Positions 1-6,150 of a stretch of 6,172 nt of DNA are shown piece after piece. Location of the stretch: positions 1 to 6,172 of the forward strand of contig JAPYQD010000047.1 of NCBI GenBank assembly GCA_029937335.1. Reading direction: 5' to 3'. This DNA is from Gammaproteobacteria bacterium (GTDB lineage Bacteria; Pseudomonadota; Gammaproteobacteria; PS1; Pseudothioglobaceae). A model generated the notes under the pieces. The model was given only the letters and a program-made list of their open reading frames with translations, had not been told where the DNA came from and made no database searches. Every line of letters begins with the position of its first letter. Position 1 is the stretch's first letter. Both the position numbers and the translations under genes were made by a program.

Positions 1-62
1 GGCCACTGTGCAAAAACTTTCGTGGTTAGTAGTAACAGTAATAATGCTATATTTTTGTTCAT
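1..62 (-). CDS. 5' end of an exported protein gene, cut by the window edge
   Basis: Only the first 20 codons are present. The gene starts with ATG at 62..60, overlapping the TAA stop of the ycgN-like gene by one base (TAATG), a common arrangement for translational coupling. The peptide reads MNKNIALLLLLLTTKVFAQW. It is a textbook Sec signal peptide: a lysine near the N-terminus, a run of about eight hydrophobic residues (mostly leucine), and a likely signal peptidase I site after Val-Phe-Ala, residue 18. A GGGTGG stretch at 72..67 could serve as a ribosome binding site, although it lies rather close to the ATG. The mature protein lies outside the window, so its function cannot be stated; periplasmic or outer-membrane location is inferred. 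It is the fifth gene of the leftward operon, and the second predicted exported product in it after the Sel1-repeat protein. Confidence 0.72.
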   Translation of the reverse strand, partial: MNKNIALLLLLLTTKVFAQW

Positions 63-514
63 TAGTCCACCCAAGTAATGACGTGTTTATAGATGTCTTC
101 TTCAGCCACCTTGTCATCTCTAAAGGTGCGGCCACGTACAGAAATACCAGCTAAGTGTACTGAATTAGCATCACCACTAATCAACGGGTGCCAGTCAAAT
201 AAATCCTTGCCTTCGGAGAGTAATCGATAAGCACAAGTATTTGGCAGCCAGTTAAATTTTTCACCCCAATCAGGATAAATGGTTAGGCAGTCTGGCACTA
301 AAGATTGGCGAGTATCGTAATGCGGACACTGACAGGTTTCTTCATCTAAGTAGCGACAAGCCACGTCTGTAAAGTAAATTTCATCGGTATCTTCATCTTC
401 CAATTTGTGCAAACAGCAACGCCCACAACCATCACAAAGCGACTCCCACTGAGTTCGGCTCATTTGATCCAATGTGAGTGTTTGCCAAAAATTGGATATT
501 GGTTTATGTGTCAT
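62..514 (-). CDS. ycgN: YcgN-family (UPF0260) CxxCxxCC cysteine-cluster protein
   Basis: A 150-residue cytoplasmic protein of the YcgN/UPF0260 family, defined by the CxxCxxCC domain and thought to bind zinc or iron; its biochemical role is unknown. The signature Cys27-x2-Cys30-x2-Cys33-Cys34 is followed by LHKLEDEDTDEIYFT, then Cys53, Cys61, Cys63, Cys76 and Cys94 (in NTCAYRLL). The closing WHPLISG stretch and the length also fit the E. coli protein of about 150 residues, which I recognise from memory. No signal peptide or membrane segment is visible. I chose the ATG at 514..512, which gives an N-terminus (MTHKPISNFWQ) like that of relatives; an in-frame TTG at 529..527 would add five residues and overlap the upstream stop. 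No clear Shine-Dalgarno sequence precedes the ATG, and the stop of the upstream gene lies 4 nt before it, so coupled re-initiation is likely. Confidence 0.93.
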   Translation of the reverse strand: MTHKPISNFWQTLTLDQMSRTQWESLCDGCGRCCLHKLEDEDTDEIYFTDVACRYLDEETCQCPHYDTRQSLVPDCLTIYPDWGEKFNWLPNTCAYRLLSEGKDLFDWHPLISGDANSVHLAGISVRGRTFRDDKVAEEDIYKHVITWVD

Positions 515-518
515 CGGT

Positions 519-2627
519 CTATTGAGCAATAGAGACTAGATAGGATAGAATCTGCTTACCCTCTTGGTCACCTTGACGCGTTGAGGTACTAGCCCAAAAA
601 TAAGCCGACTGGTAATTGGGCTCAACGCCAACACCATTGATATACATCATCGCCAAAGAGTTTTGAGATTGTGTCAATCCTTGTTTGGCAGCTTCTTGCA
701 TCAACATAAAAGCCTTCCTATTGTCTTTCGGTACCAAAGCGCCAATGCTAAACAAGGTGCTTAAATTATGCTGGGCAATCGGGTTGCCTTGCTTAGCACT
801 GATCACTAGCTTTTCAACATTACTCATAACCTTAGTGTTGTCAGCCAATGAACGGGCAATTTTCTCTTCATTAGTAGGGATTAAATTTAACACGGGCTCG
901 TTAGGGTTAACACTTAAAAGTGGGGGCACTGACTCAGATTGAATTTGTAATGTTTCTAAATCAGTATCATTCGATTCGAGCACTTCAGTATTGTCGCTAT
1001 TGGCTTTTTCCTCAGCAATTTTGTCTGCCGCTAATTTTACTTCGGCCAGTAATGATTTTGCAGGTGCGTAATTTTTTTGAGCAGATAACTTTAACCATTT
1101 AACTGCATCTTGCCATAATTGTTTTTGCTGATAAAGATGGCCTAGTTGGAATTGGGCGATGGAGTATCCACCCTCTGATGACCGATGCAAATAGACCCTG
1201 GCCAAGGTTTCATCTCGATTAACAATTTCGCCTTGGTTGTAAATTTTGTACAGTTGATATTGCGCTAATGCGTGCTCTTGCACTGATAAATTCAGCAGCA
1301 TCGAGAGTGCTTTTTCCGAATCTTTATCAGCTCCATCACCTGTTAATAACAATAAAGCTAGATGGTATCGAGCCTCTGTATTACCTTGGTTGGCTGCCTT
1401 TTGATACCAATAAGCTTCTTGCTCAGTGTCTTTTTCAACACCTTGGCCTAGCTTATATCTTAATGCTAATAAATATTGCGCCGGTGCATATCCGCCCTTG
1501 GCAGACTTTAATAACCATTCGGTTGCCTTTGTATCCTCTTTTTCTACCCCTTCGCCTCGCAGATAACGTAATGCTAATGCATGTTGCGCCACGGCCAAAC
1601 CTTGATTAGCTGCCGCCTGATACAACTGCGCAGCTCGGTTGGCATCTTGATCTACGCCATTACCTTTTGCGTATAACGTTGCTAGTTGATACTGCGCTTG
1701 GGCATGATTTTGTTCGGCAGCTTTGTTGTACCATTTTATTGCCTGAGGTAAATCTTGCTTAATTTGAGTGCTTTGATGATAGATTTGTGCTGATAAAAAC
1801 TGCGCATCAACGCCGCCTTTTTTGGCCACCAAAAGTGCCCATTTGAGTGCCGATGCATCGTCTTGATTAACCAGATAACCTCGATTATATAAATCTGATA
1901 AACGAGATTGTGACAATGTAAATCCTTGATTAGCTGACTTTCGATACATGAGCAACGACTGCATTGGCTCACCCTGACGCTCAAAGAAATCTGCTAAATA
2001 ATATTGCGCTTCAGCGTCTAATTGTATGGCTGCTTTTTCGTACCAATGCTGAGCCAACCTTAAATCTTTTTCAGTACCTAAGCCTATTTCATAAAGCTTG
2101 GCCAGTTCTAATTGTGCTGGCGCAAAACCAAGCTGAGCCGCTCTTTCATACCAATAGTGGGCTTGATCATAATCCACTGTGGAGGCCTCACCCTGGTGAT
2201 ACATGTTGGCCACTTTGTATTGCGCATCCACAAAATCTTGTTGGGCTGACTTTTCATACCAAAACAGTGCTTGCTCTAAATCTTGGGTAACACCGATACC
2301 ACGGTAATAATCTTCCGCTAGATTAAATTGAGCCGTGGCATAGCCTTGTTCAGCAACTTGGGTGTACCAATAAAAAGCCAACTTAACATCTTGTTTAACA
2401 TTCATACCCTTGTGGTACATGTTGGCCAAACTAAACTGTGATCGAGCATCACCACTTTTGGCAGATTTTCTCAATTGGGTGTGAAGTTGTTTGGCAGACA
2501 ATGACTGCTCGTCAGCAGACTCTTCTAAACGTTGTTTAACCGTATCATTGCCTTCTTTTGATTGTAAAAGCTGCAATGCTTGCACAGGTAATGCTATAAA
2601 TAACAACAGTGAAATAAATTTAATCAT
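519..2627 (-). CDS. Exported Sel1-like repeat protein (about 15 repeats)
   Basis: A 702-residue protein built almost wholly of Sel1-like repeats, 36-residue helix-turn-helix units related to TPRs that act as binding scaffolds. Residues 1-17 (MIKFISLLLFIALPVQA) form a Sec signal peptide with a probable cut after VQA; no lipobox or later membrane segment is seen, so a periplasmic location is inferred. Thirteen tandem units cover residues 62-521, with typical features such as AQxxLAxxY, GxGVxxD, WYxKAAxQG. Units 5 and 13 are 32 residues, lacking four in the inter-helix loop. Residues 531-603 are an acidic, Asn/Ser/Glu-rich linker, and two more units fill 617-688. Known SLR proteins (LpnE and EnhC of Legionella, EsiB of E. 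coli, AlgK) do varied jobs in envelope function or host contact, so the partner here cannot be named. The ATG lies 3 nt after the epmA stop with no good ribosome binding site, suggesting coupling to it. Confidence 0.93.
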   Translation of the reverse strand: MIKFISLLLFIALPVQALQLLQSKEGNDTVKQRLEESADEQSLSAKQLHTQLRKSAKSGDARSQFSLANMYHKGMNVKQDVKLAFYWYTQVAEQGYATAQFNLAEDYYRGIGVTQDLEQALFWYEKSAQQDFVDAQYKVANMYHQGEASTVDYDQAHYWYERAAQLGFAPAQLELAKLYEIGLGTEKDLRLAQHWYEKAAIQLDAEAQYYLADFFERQGEPMQSLLMYRKSANQGFTLSQSRLSDLYNRGYLVNQDDASALKWALLVAKKGGVDAQFLSAQIYHQSTQIKQDLPQAIKWYNKAAEQNHAQAQYQLATLYAKGNGVDQDANRAAQLYQAAANQGLAVAQHALALRYLRGEGVEKEDTKATEWLLKSAKGGYAPAQYLLALRYKLGQGVEKDTEQEAYWYQKAANQGNTEARYHLALLLLTGDGADKDSEKALSMLLNLSVQEHALAQYQLYKIYNQGEIVNRDETLARVYLHRSSEGGYSIAQFQLGHLYQQKQLWQDAVKWLKLSAQKNYAPAKSLLAEVKLAADKIAEEKANSDNTEVLESNDTDLETLQIQSESVPPLLSVNPNEPVLNLIPTNEEKIARSLADNTKVMSNVEKLVISAKQGNPIAQHNLSTLFSIGALVPKDNRKAFMLMQEAAKQGLTQSQNSLAMMYINGVGVEPNYQSAYFWASTSTRQGDQEGKQILSYLVSIAQ
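564..779 (-). repeat. Second Sel1 repeat block: 2 tandem units
   Basis: This stretch encodes residues 617-688 of the Sel1-repeat protein: one unit beginning IAQHNLSTLFSIGALVPKDN and one beginning QSQNSLAMMYINGVGVEPNY, 36 codons each. The segment just before it (NVEKLVISAKQGNP, residues 603-616) looks like the second helix of another unit whose first helix sits on the far side of the linker, at residues 522-530. Confidence 0.8.
1065..2444 (-). repeat. Main Sel1 repeat block: 13 tandem units of about 108 bp
   Basis: This stretch encodes residues 62-521 of the Sel1-repeat protein. Eleven units are 36 codons; the fifth (starting LSQ-preceding EAQYYLADFF) and the thirteenth (starting IAQFQLGHLY) are 32 codons. 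At DNA level the units have diverged, but short echoes recur at the Trp-Tyr positions, visible on the plus strand as variants of CATACCAATA near 1400, 2040, 2145, 2250 and 2360. A few units depart strongly from the consensus, for example the eleventh, which has LALLLLTGDGADKD in place of the usual tyrosine-containing first helix. Confidence 0.85.
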
Positions 2628-2630
2628 GAC

Positions 2631-3512
2631 TCATTTTAAATTAATTTCACTGAACAGTCGCACCATTCCAATAGCCACGCCGGCACACTGGGGTAGCGAC
2701 GATTGAATAGCCTCTAAATAACCTTTATTCAAATCAAGTGTATATTTTTTAAGCATTCTACGTTTTGCTATTTCTTGCTCAAATACTATTTGATACTCAT
2801 TAGCATGACGCAACTCATCATAACCATTAGCAACCTCTACCCCATTTATATACAGCTCAAATCGGTGCGATACTTTACCTTCCACTATTGCCAAAGCAGA
2901 TTGTGCGGCTGGATAGTCATAAACAAAACACAAGGGTAAGTCTTTTAATTTTGGCTCGATCAAATGCGTAAAGAGTAGAATTTGCAAATCTTCAATCCAT
3001 TCAAAATCTGTACTTAGGCTATGTGTCCTGGCAATAACCTTTAACGCTGCAAAGTCAGTATTAAGAATGTCAATATCGCCATATTCAAAAAAAGCTTGTG
3101 CATAAGACAGCTTGCTCACTCGACCCTCAATACCTAATGTTTTTAATAGCTGAACCATATCATCCATCAACTGGTGAATATCAAAACCTAGGCGATAATA
3201 TTCAAGCATTGTGAACTCATTAAAGTTCTGAGAGCCCTGCTCATTGTCACGGAATACTTCACAAATTTGATAGATATCACCACTGCCATTTGCCAAGAGT
3301 TTTTTCATCTCTAGCTCTGGAGAAGTGTGTAAATATCGAGTTTGTTCTAAGTCGATACCTTGGTTGAGTTTCATGCTCAGCGAGTCAATGTAGACATCAG
3401 TTGCTGGCGTATTGAGTAGTGCAGATGTTTGAACTTCTAAGACACTTTGATTGTCAAAAAATGTGCGAATTTTTTGTAGAAAATCGCTGTATTTTTTAAG
3501 ATCTTCCCGCAT
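2631..3512 (-). CDS. epmA: EF-P (R)-beta-lysine ligase EpmA (GenX/PoxA), divergent and C-terminally short
   Basis: A 293-residue paralogue of the class II lysyl-tRNA synthetase catalytic core. In known members it activates (R)-beta-lysine with ATP and attaches it to Lys34 of EF-P in the cytoplasm. Family marks are IRTFFDNQSVLEVQT (residues 15-29, motif 1), TSPELEMKKLL (63-73), FRDNEQG...NEFTMLEYYR (87-107, motif 2), FVYDYPAAQSALA (197-209) and GVEVANGYDEL (224-234). Odd points: the loop normally reading like GRxHNPEF is GSQNFNEF; motif 3, usually GVALG(V/I)DR, is GVAIGMVR; and the protein stops seven residues after that arginine, whereas E. coli EpmA (325 residues, recalled) continues more than 20. 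No frameshift is apparent in the other two frames. The ATG at 3512..3510 is the first canonical start after an in-frame TAA and overlaps efp by 17 bp. No clear ribosome binding site precedes it. Activity is uncertain. Confidence 0.9.
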   Translation of the reverse strand: MREDLKKYSDFLQKIRTFFDNQSVLEVQTSALLNTPATDVYIDSLSMKLNQGIDLEQTRYLHTSPELEMKKLLANGSGDIYQICEVFRDNEQGSQNFNEFTMLEYYRLGFDIHQLMDDMVQLLKTLGIEGRVSKLSYAQAFFEYGDIDILNTDFAALKVIARTHSLSTDFEWIEDLQILLFTHLIEPKLKDLPLCFVYDYPAAQSALAIVEGKVSHRFELYINGVEVANGYDELRHANEYQIVFEQEIAKRRMLKKYTLDLNKGYLEAIQSSLPQCAGVAIGMVRLFSEINLK

Positions 3513-4059
3513 ATTCGTTTGTGCGTGTGTCCACTTTTACTTTTTCACCAATACTAATAAATAATGGCACTTGAACCACCACGCCGGTATTCATCGTGGC
3601 TGGCTTTCCGCCGGTACCAGCAGTATCACCTTTAAGGCCTGGGTCAGTATCCACCACTTCAAGCATTACATGATTAGGTGGTGTCACTGAAATTGGATTG
3701 TCATTCCAAAGCGTTACCACACACATGTCTTGTTCTACTAAATAACCCCTAACATCATCCATAGCATCATCATTAATCAGATATTGCTCAAAAGTATCTG
3801 GATCCATAAAATTCCATTCACTGCCATCGTTATACAGATATTGCATATCTAATTCCATCACATCGGCGCCTTCTACAGATTCGCCAGATTTAAACGTCTT
3901 TTCTAAGGTTTTGCCGGTGATTAAATCTCTCAACTTGACTTTATTAGAAGCTTGGCCTTTCCCAGGCTTACGAATCTCATTACTGATAATTGAGCAAGGA
4001 TTGCCATCTAGCATTAATTTCAAGCCATTCTTGAATTGACTGGTAGAGTAATTTGCCAT
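3496..4059 (-). CDS. efp: Translation elongation factor P (EF-P)
   Basis: A full-length EF-P of 187 residues (E. coli has 188). It binds between the ribosomal P and E sites and stimulates peptide bond formation on polyproline stretches. All three beta-barrel domains are present: the KOW-like N-terminal domain carrying the tip loop RKPGKGQA (residues 30-37), the central domain around FKSGESVEGADV and YLYNDGSEW, and the C-terminal domain with TLWNDNPISVTPPN and the signature VDTDPGLKGDTAGTGGKPAT. Lys34 in the PGKGQ loop is the residue modified with beta-lysine by EpmA in E. coli-type systems, and epmA overlaps the 3' end of this gene by 17 bp. It is the first gene of the leftward operon; its ATG is preceded only by an A-run (CTTAAAAAA), not a Shine-Dalgarno sequence. 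EpmB, the lysine 2,3-aminomutase, is not in the window. Confidence 0.98.
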   Translation of the reverse strand: MANYSTSQFKNGLKLMLDGNPCSIISNEIRKPGKGQASNKVKLRDLITGKTLEKTFKSGESVEGADVMELDMQYLYNDGSEWNFMDPDTFEQYLINDDAMDDVRGYLVEQDMCVVTLWNDNPISVTPPNHVMLEVVDTDPGLKGDTAGTGGKPATMNTGVVVQVPLFISIGEKVKVDTRTNEYAGRS

Positions 4060-4111
4060 TTTTTTAAGTATTAAGTGTAAAATTCAAGCATCTTATTTTA
4101 CGCACTTTTTC
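4060..4111. promoter_or_regulatory. 52-bp divergent spacer between efp and sucC, with inverted repeat
   Basis: The only substantial non-coding stretch in the window; it must hold the promoters for both operons unless these lie inside the opposing gene. It contains an imperfect inverted repeat: GTAAAAT at 4077-4083 and ATTTTAC at 4095-4101, an 11-nt gap apart. Each arm continues outward into AAGT/ACTT (4073-4076 and 4104-4107), with a 2-nt bulge (GC at 4102-4103) on the right. This could be an operator or simply reflect back-to-back AT-rich promoters. Rightward, TTAAGT (4071-4076) and TATTTT (4094-4099), 17 nt apart, are a weak sigma70-like pair; transcription would start only a few bases before the sucC ATG. 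For efp I see only weak -10-like hexamers (TACACT at 4079..4074). Neither start codon has a Shine-Dalgarno sequence. Confidence 0.5.
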
Positions 4112-5284
4112 ATGCACATACACGAATACCAAGCCAAATCCTTATTCAGACAATTCAATATTCAAACGCCTGAAGCGGTGCTTATTGATAGTGTATCTCA
4201 AGCTAGTGACGCTTGTACATCCTTGGGTGGTGAACTTTGGGTTGTTAAAGCGCAAGTACATGCAGGTGGACGTGGTAAAGGTGGCGGTGTGATTTTATGT
4301 CGCTCAATCAGCGAAGTTGAAAACGCTTGCAATCAATTATTTGGTTCGAACTTAATAACACCACAAACAGATGCTAAGGGCTTACCTGTTCATCAACTGC
4401 TAATTGAAGGCGGGCAAAACATTGAACGTGAACTCTACTTAGGTTTGCTGGTTGACCGTCAAACCCAAAAAATCACCATTTTAGCTTCGACTGAAGGTGG
4501 CATGGATATTGAAAAAGTAGCCGCTGAAACGCCGGATAAAATTATCAAATTTGGAATTGATCCACTCGGTAGTTTAAATACCCAAGACTGCGCCACCATT
4601 GCATCACAACTCAAACTTAAAGGTGAATTGGCTGATCAATTCACTAAAACGTTATTAGGCTTGTATGAAATATTTACCAGTAAAGATGTGAGTTTGATTG
4701 AAATCAACCCACTGATTACGACGGCAGAAAACAACTTACTGGCACTCGATGGCAAAATTGACTTTGACGATAACGCCCTCTATCGCCATGAGGATATTGT
4801 TGAGTTGCGTGACACCTCACAAGAAGACGAAAAAGAAAATGAAGCCAATGAGCACCAGCTGAACTATATTTCGCTTAATGGAACAATTGGTTGTATGGTG
4901 AATGGCGCAGGTTTGGCGATGGCCACCATGGATCTGATTGAACACCATGGCGGTTCACCTGCTAATTTTTTAGACGTGGGTGGTGGCACAACAGCTGAGC
5001 GTGTTGCTAAGGCTTTTGAATTAATTCAAACTGAAGACAATGTTGAAGGTGTTTTGGTGAATATTTTTGGCGGCATTGTCCGTTGTGATTTAATCGCCGA
5101 GGGTATCTTGCAAGCTATTGATAAGGTCGGTTTAACTTTGCCAATTGTTGTGCGCTTAGAAGGCACCAACGCAAAACAGGGATTGGCATTATTAGACGAG
5201 TCAGAATTTGATATTACTACTGAAGCCGACCTCACACAGGCAGCCATCAGAATTGTGGCGTTGTCAGAAGGGGTCTCAGCATGA
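4112..5284 (+). CDS. sucC: Succinate-CoA ligase (ADP-forming) subunit beta
   Basis: A 390-residue beta subunit of succinyl-CoA synthetase (E. coli SucC is 388), which with SucD converts succinyl-CoA, ADP and phosphate to succinate, CoA and ATP in the TCA cycle. The N-terminal ATP-grasp domain begins MHIHEYQAKSLF and has the nucleotide-binding VVKAQVHAGGRGKGGG (residues 44-59, including Lys46 and Gly-Arg-Gly 53-55). EINP at 197-200 and LDGK at 212-215 supply the predicted Glu197, the Mg ligands Asn199 and Asp213. The C-terminal flavodoxin-like domain carries GCMVNGAGLAMATMD (260-274), NFLDVGGG (285-292) and NIFGGIVRCD (317-326). The family is unmistakable and all these residues are intact. Its TGA overlaps the sucD ATG. 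The ATG at 4112 gives the usual N-terminus, but no Shine-Dalgarno sequence precedes it. ADP rather than GDP preference is inferred from overall resemblance. Confidence 0.98.
   Translation: MHIHEYQAKSLFRQFNIQTPEAVLIDSVSQASDACTSLGGELWVVKAQVHAGGRGKGGGVILCRSISEVENACNQLFGSNLITPQTDAKGLPVHQLLIEGGQNIERELYLGLLVDRQTQKITILASTEGGMDIEKVAAETPDKIIKFGIDPLGSLNTQDCATIASQLKLKGELADQFTKTLLGLYEIFTSKDVSLIEINPLITTAENNLLALDGKIDFDDNALYRHEDIVELRDTSQEDEKENEANEHQLNYISLNGTIGCMVNGAGLAMATMDLIEHHGGSPANFLDVGGGTTAERVAKAFELIQTEDNVEGVLVNIFGGIVRCDLIAEGILQAIDKVGLTLPIVVRLEGTNAKQGLALLDESEFDITTEADLTQAAIRIVALSEGVSA
5267..5273 (+). promoter_or_regulatory. Ribosome binding site of sucD
   Basis: GAAGGGG lies within the last codons of sucC, 7 nt before the sucD ATG at 5281. 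It is the clearest Shine-Dalgarno sequence in the window, in contrast to the other starts here, and would help keep alpha and beta subunits in balance alongside the ATGA stop/start overlap. Confidence 0.7.
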
Positions 5285-6150
5285 GTGTACTCATTAATAA
5301 AGACACCAAAGTTATTACTCAGGGTTTCACTGGCAAACAAGGTACTTTTCACTCTGAACAATCGATTGCCTATGGCACACAGTTTGTTGGTGGTGTAACG
5401 CCCGGAAAAGGTGGGCAAACCCACTTAGACTTGCCCGTATTTAATTCAGTACAAGAATCCATGAATGAAACCGGTGCGAATGCCACCATGATTTACGTAC
5501 CACCGCGCTTCGCCTACGCTTCAATCATTGAAGCGATTGAAGCTGAAATGCCAGTAATCGTTTGTATCACCGAAGGCATTCCAGTGCAAGACATGATTAA
5601 AATCAAGGCAATTTTAAAAGACTCAAATTCAACATTAATTGGCCCTAACTGCCCTGGTGTGATTACGCCTGATGAATGTAAACTCGGCATCATGCCAGGC
5701 AATATCCACCAAACAGGTAGTGTTGGTGTGGTTTCTCGTTCGGGTACATTGACTTATGAAGCAGTACATCAAACCACGCAAGCCGGGCTTGGACAAAGCA
5801 CTTGTATTGGTATTGGTGGTGACCCAATCCAAGGCATGAACTTTATTGACTGCTTAGAATTATTCGAAGCCGATGATCAAACCCAATCTATCATTATGGT
5901 GGGTGAGATTGGCGGATCCGCCGAAGAAGAAGCGGCAGAATATATTAAGAACAACGTATCTAAACCAGTGGTGTCTTACATTGCCGGACTCACAGCACCC
6001 AAAGGCAAACGCATGGGGCATGCCGGCGCAGTGATCAGTGGTGGTAGTGGCAAAGCCATCGATAAAATCAAGGCACTTGAAACTGCAGGCGTGGCGGTAG
6101 CACCTACCCCAGCCACCATGGGGTCAACTTTATTGGAAATTTTAAAATGA
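5281..6150 (+). CDS. sucD: Succinate-CoA ligase (ADP-forming) subunit alpha
   Basis: A 289-residue alpha subunit (E. coli SucD is also 289) that binds CoA and carries the phosphohistidine intermediate. The N-terminal Rossmann-type CoA-binding domain shows VITQGFTGKQGTFHSE (residues 11-26), GGVTPGKGG (37-45) and YVPPRFA (72-78). GPNCPG is at 121-126, and the power-helix glutamate lies in MVGEIGG (Glu209). The phosphorylated histidine is His247 in the KRMGHAGAVISGGSGKA stretch (243-259). All catalytic residues expected for the family are present. Translation is coupled to sucC through ATGA at 5281-5284 and a good upstream ribosome binding site. Its own stop overlaps the start of a further gene in the same way (ATGA at 6147-6150), so the transcript continues beyond the sucCD pair. 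Confidence 0.98.
   Translation: MSVLINKDTKVITQGFTGKQGTFHSEQSIAYGTQFVGGVTPGKGGQTHLDLPVFNSVQESMNETGANATMIYVPPRFAYASIIEAIEAEMPVIVCITEGIPVQDMIKIKAILKDSNSTLIGPNCPGVITPDECKLGIMPGNIHQTGSVGVVSRSGTLTYEAVHQTTQAGLGQSTCIGIGGDPIQGMNFIDCLELFEADDQTQSIIMVGEIGGSAEEEAAEYIKNNVSKPVVSYIAGLTAPKGKRMGHAGAVISGGSGKAIDKIKALETAGVAVAPTPATMGSTLLEILK

Noticed and set aside
512..529. TTG at 529..527 as the start of the ycgN-like gene
   Set aside because: It would overlap the stop of the Sel1 gene and add five residues not needed for the family fold; the ATG at 514 gives an N-terminus like that of relatives.
1065..2444. Regular spacing of about 108 bp suggesting a CRISPR or satellite array
   Set aside because: The period is 36 codons, the units vary strongly at DNA level and keep one open frame; it is a protein repeat, not a CRISPR array.
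2631..2700. A simple frameshift near the end of epmA restoring the usual motif 3 and C-terminus
   Set aside because: The other two minus-strand frames hit stops within a short distance and do not encode the expected Gly-x-Asp-Arg-Leu continuation, so no single indel restores it visibly.
685..2706. Several plus-strand open frames of 60 to 113 codons and one extra minus-strand frame opposite or within the Sel1-repeat gene
   Set aside because: They lie wholly or almost wholly over a well supported repeat-protein gene, have no family resemblance or upstream signals, and are explained by the biased codons of the repeats.
5026..5832. Minus-strand open frames of 62 to 132 codons opposite sucC and sucD
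   Set aside because: They are antisense to highly conserved catalytic regions of SucC and SucD and show no recognisable motifs.
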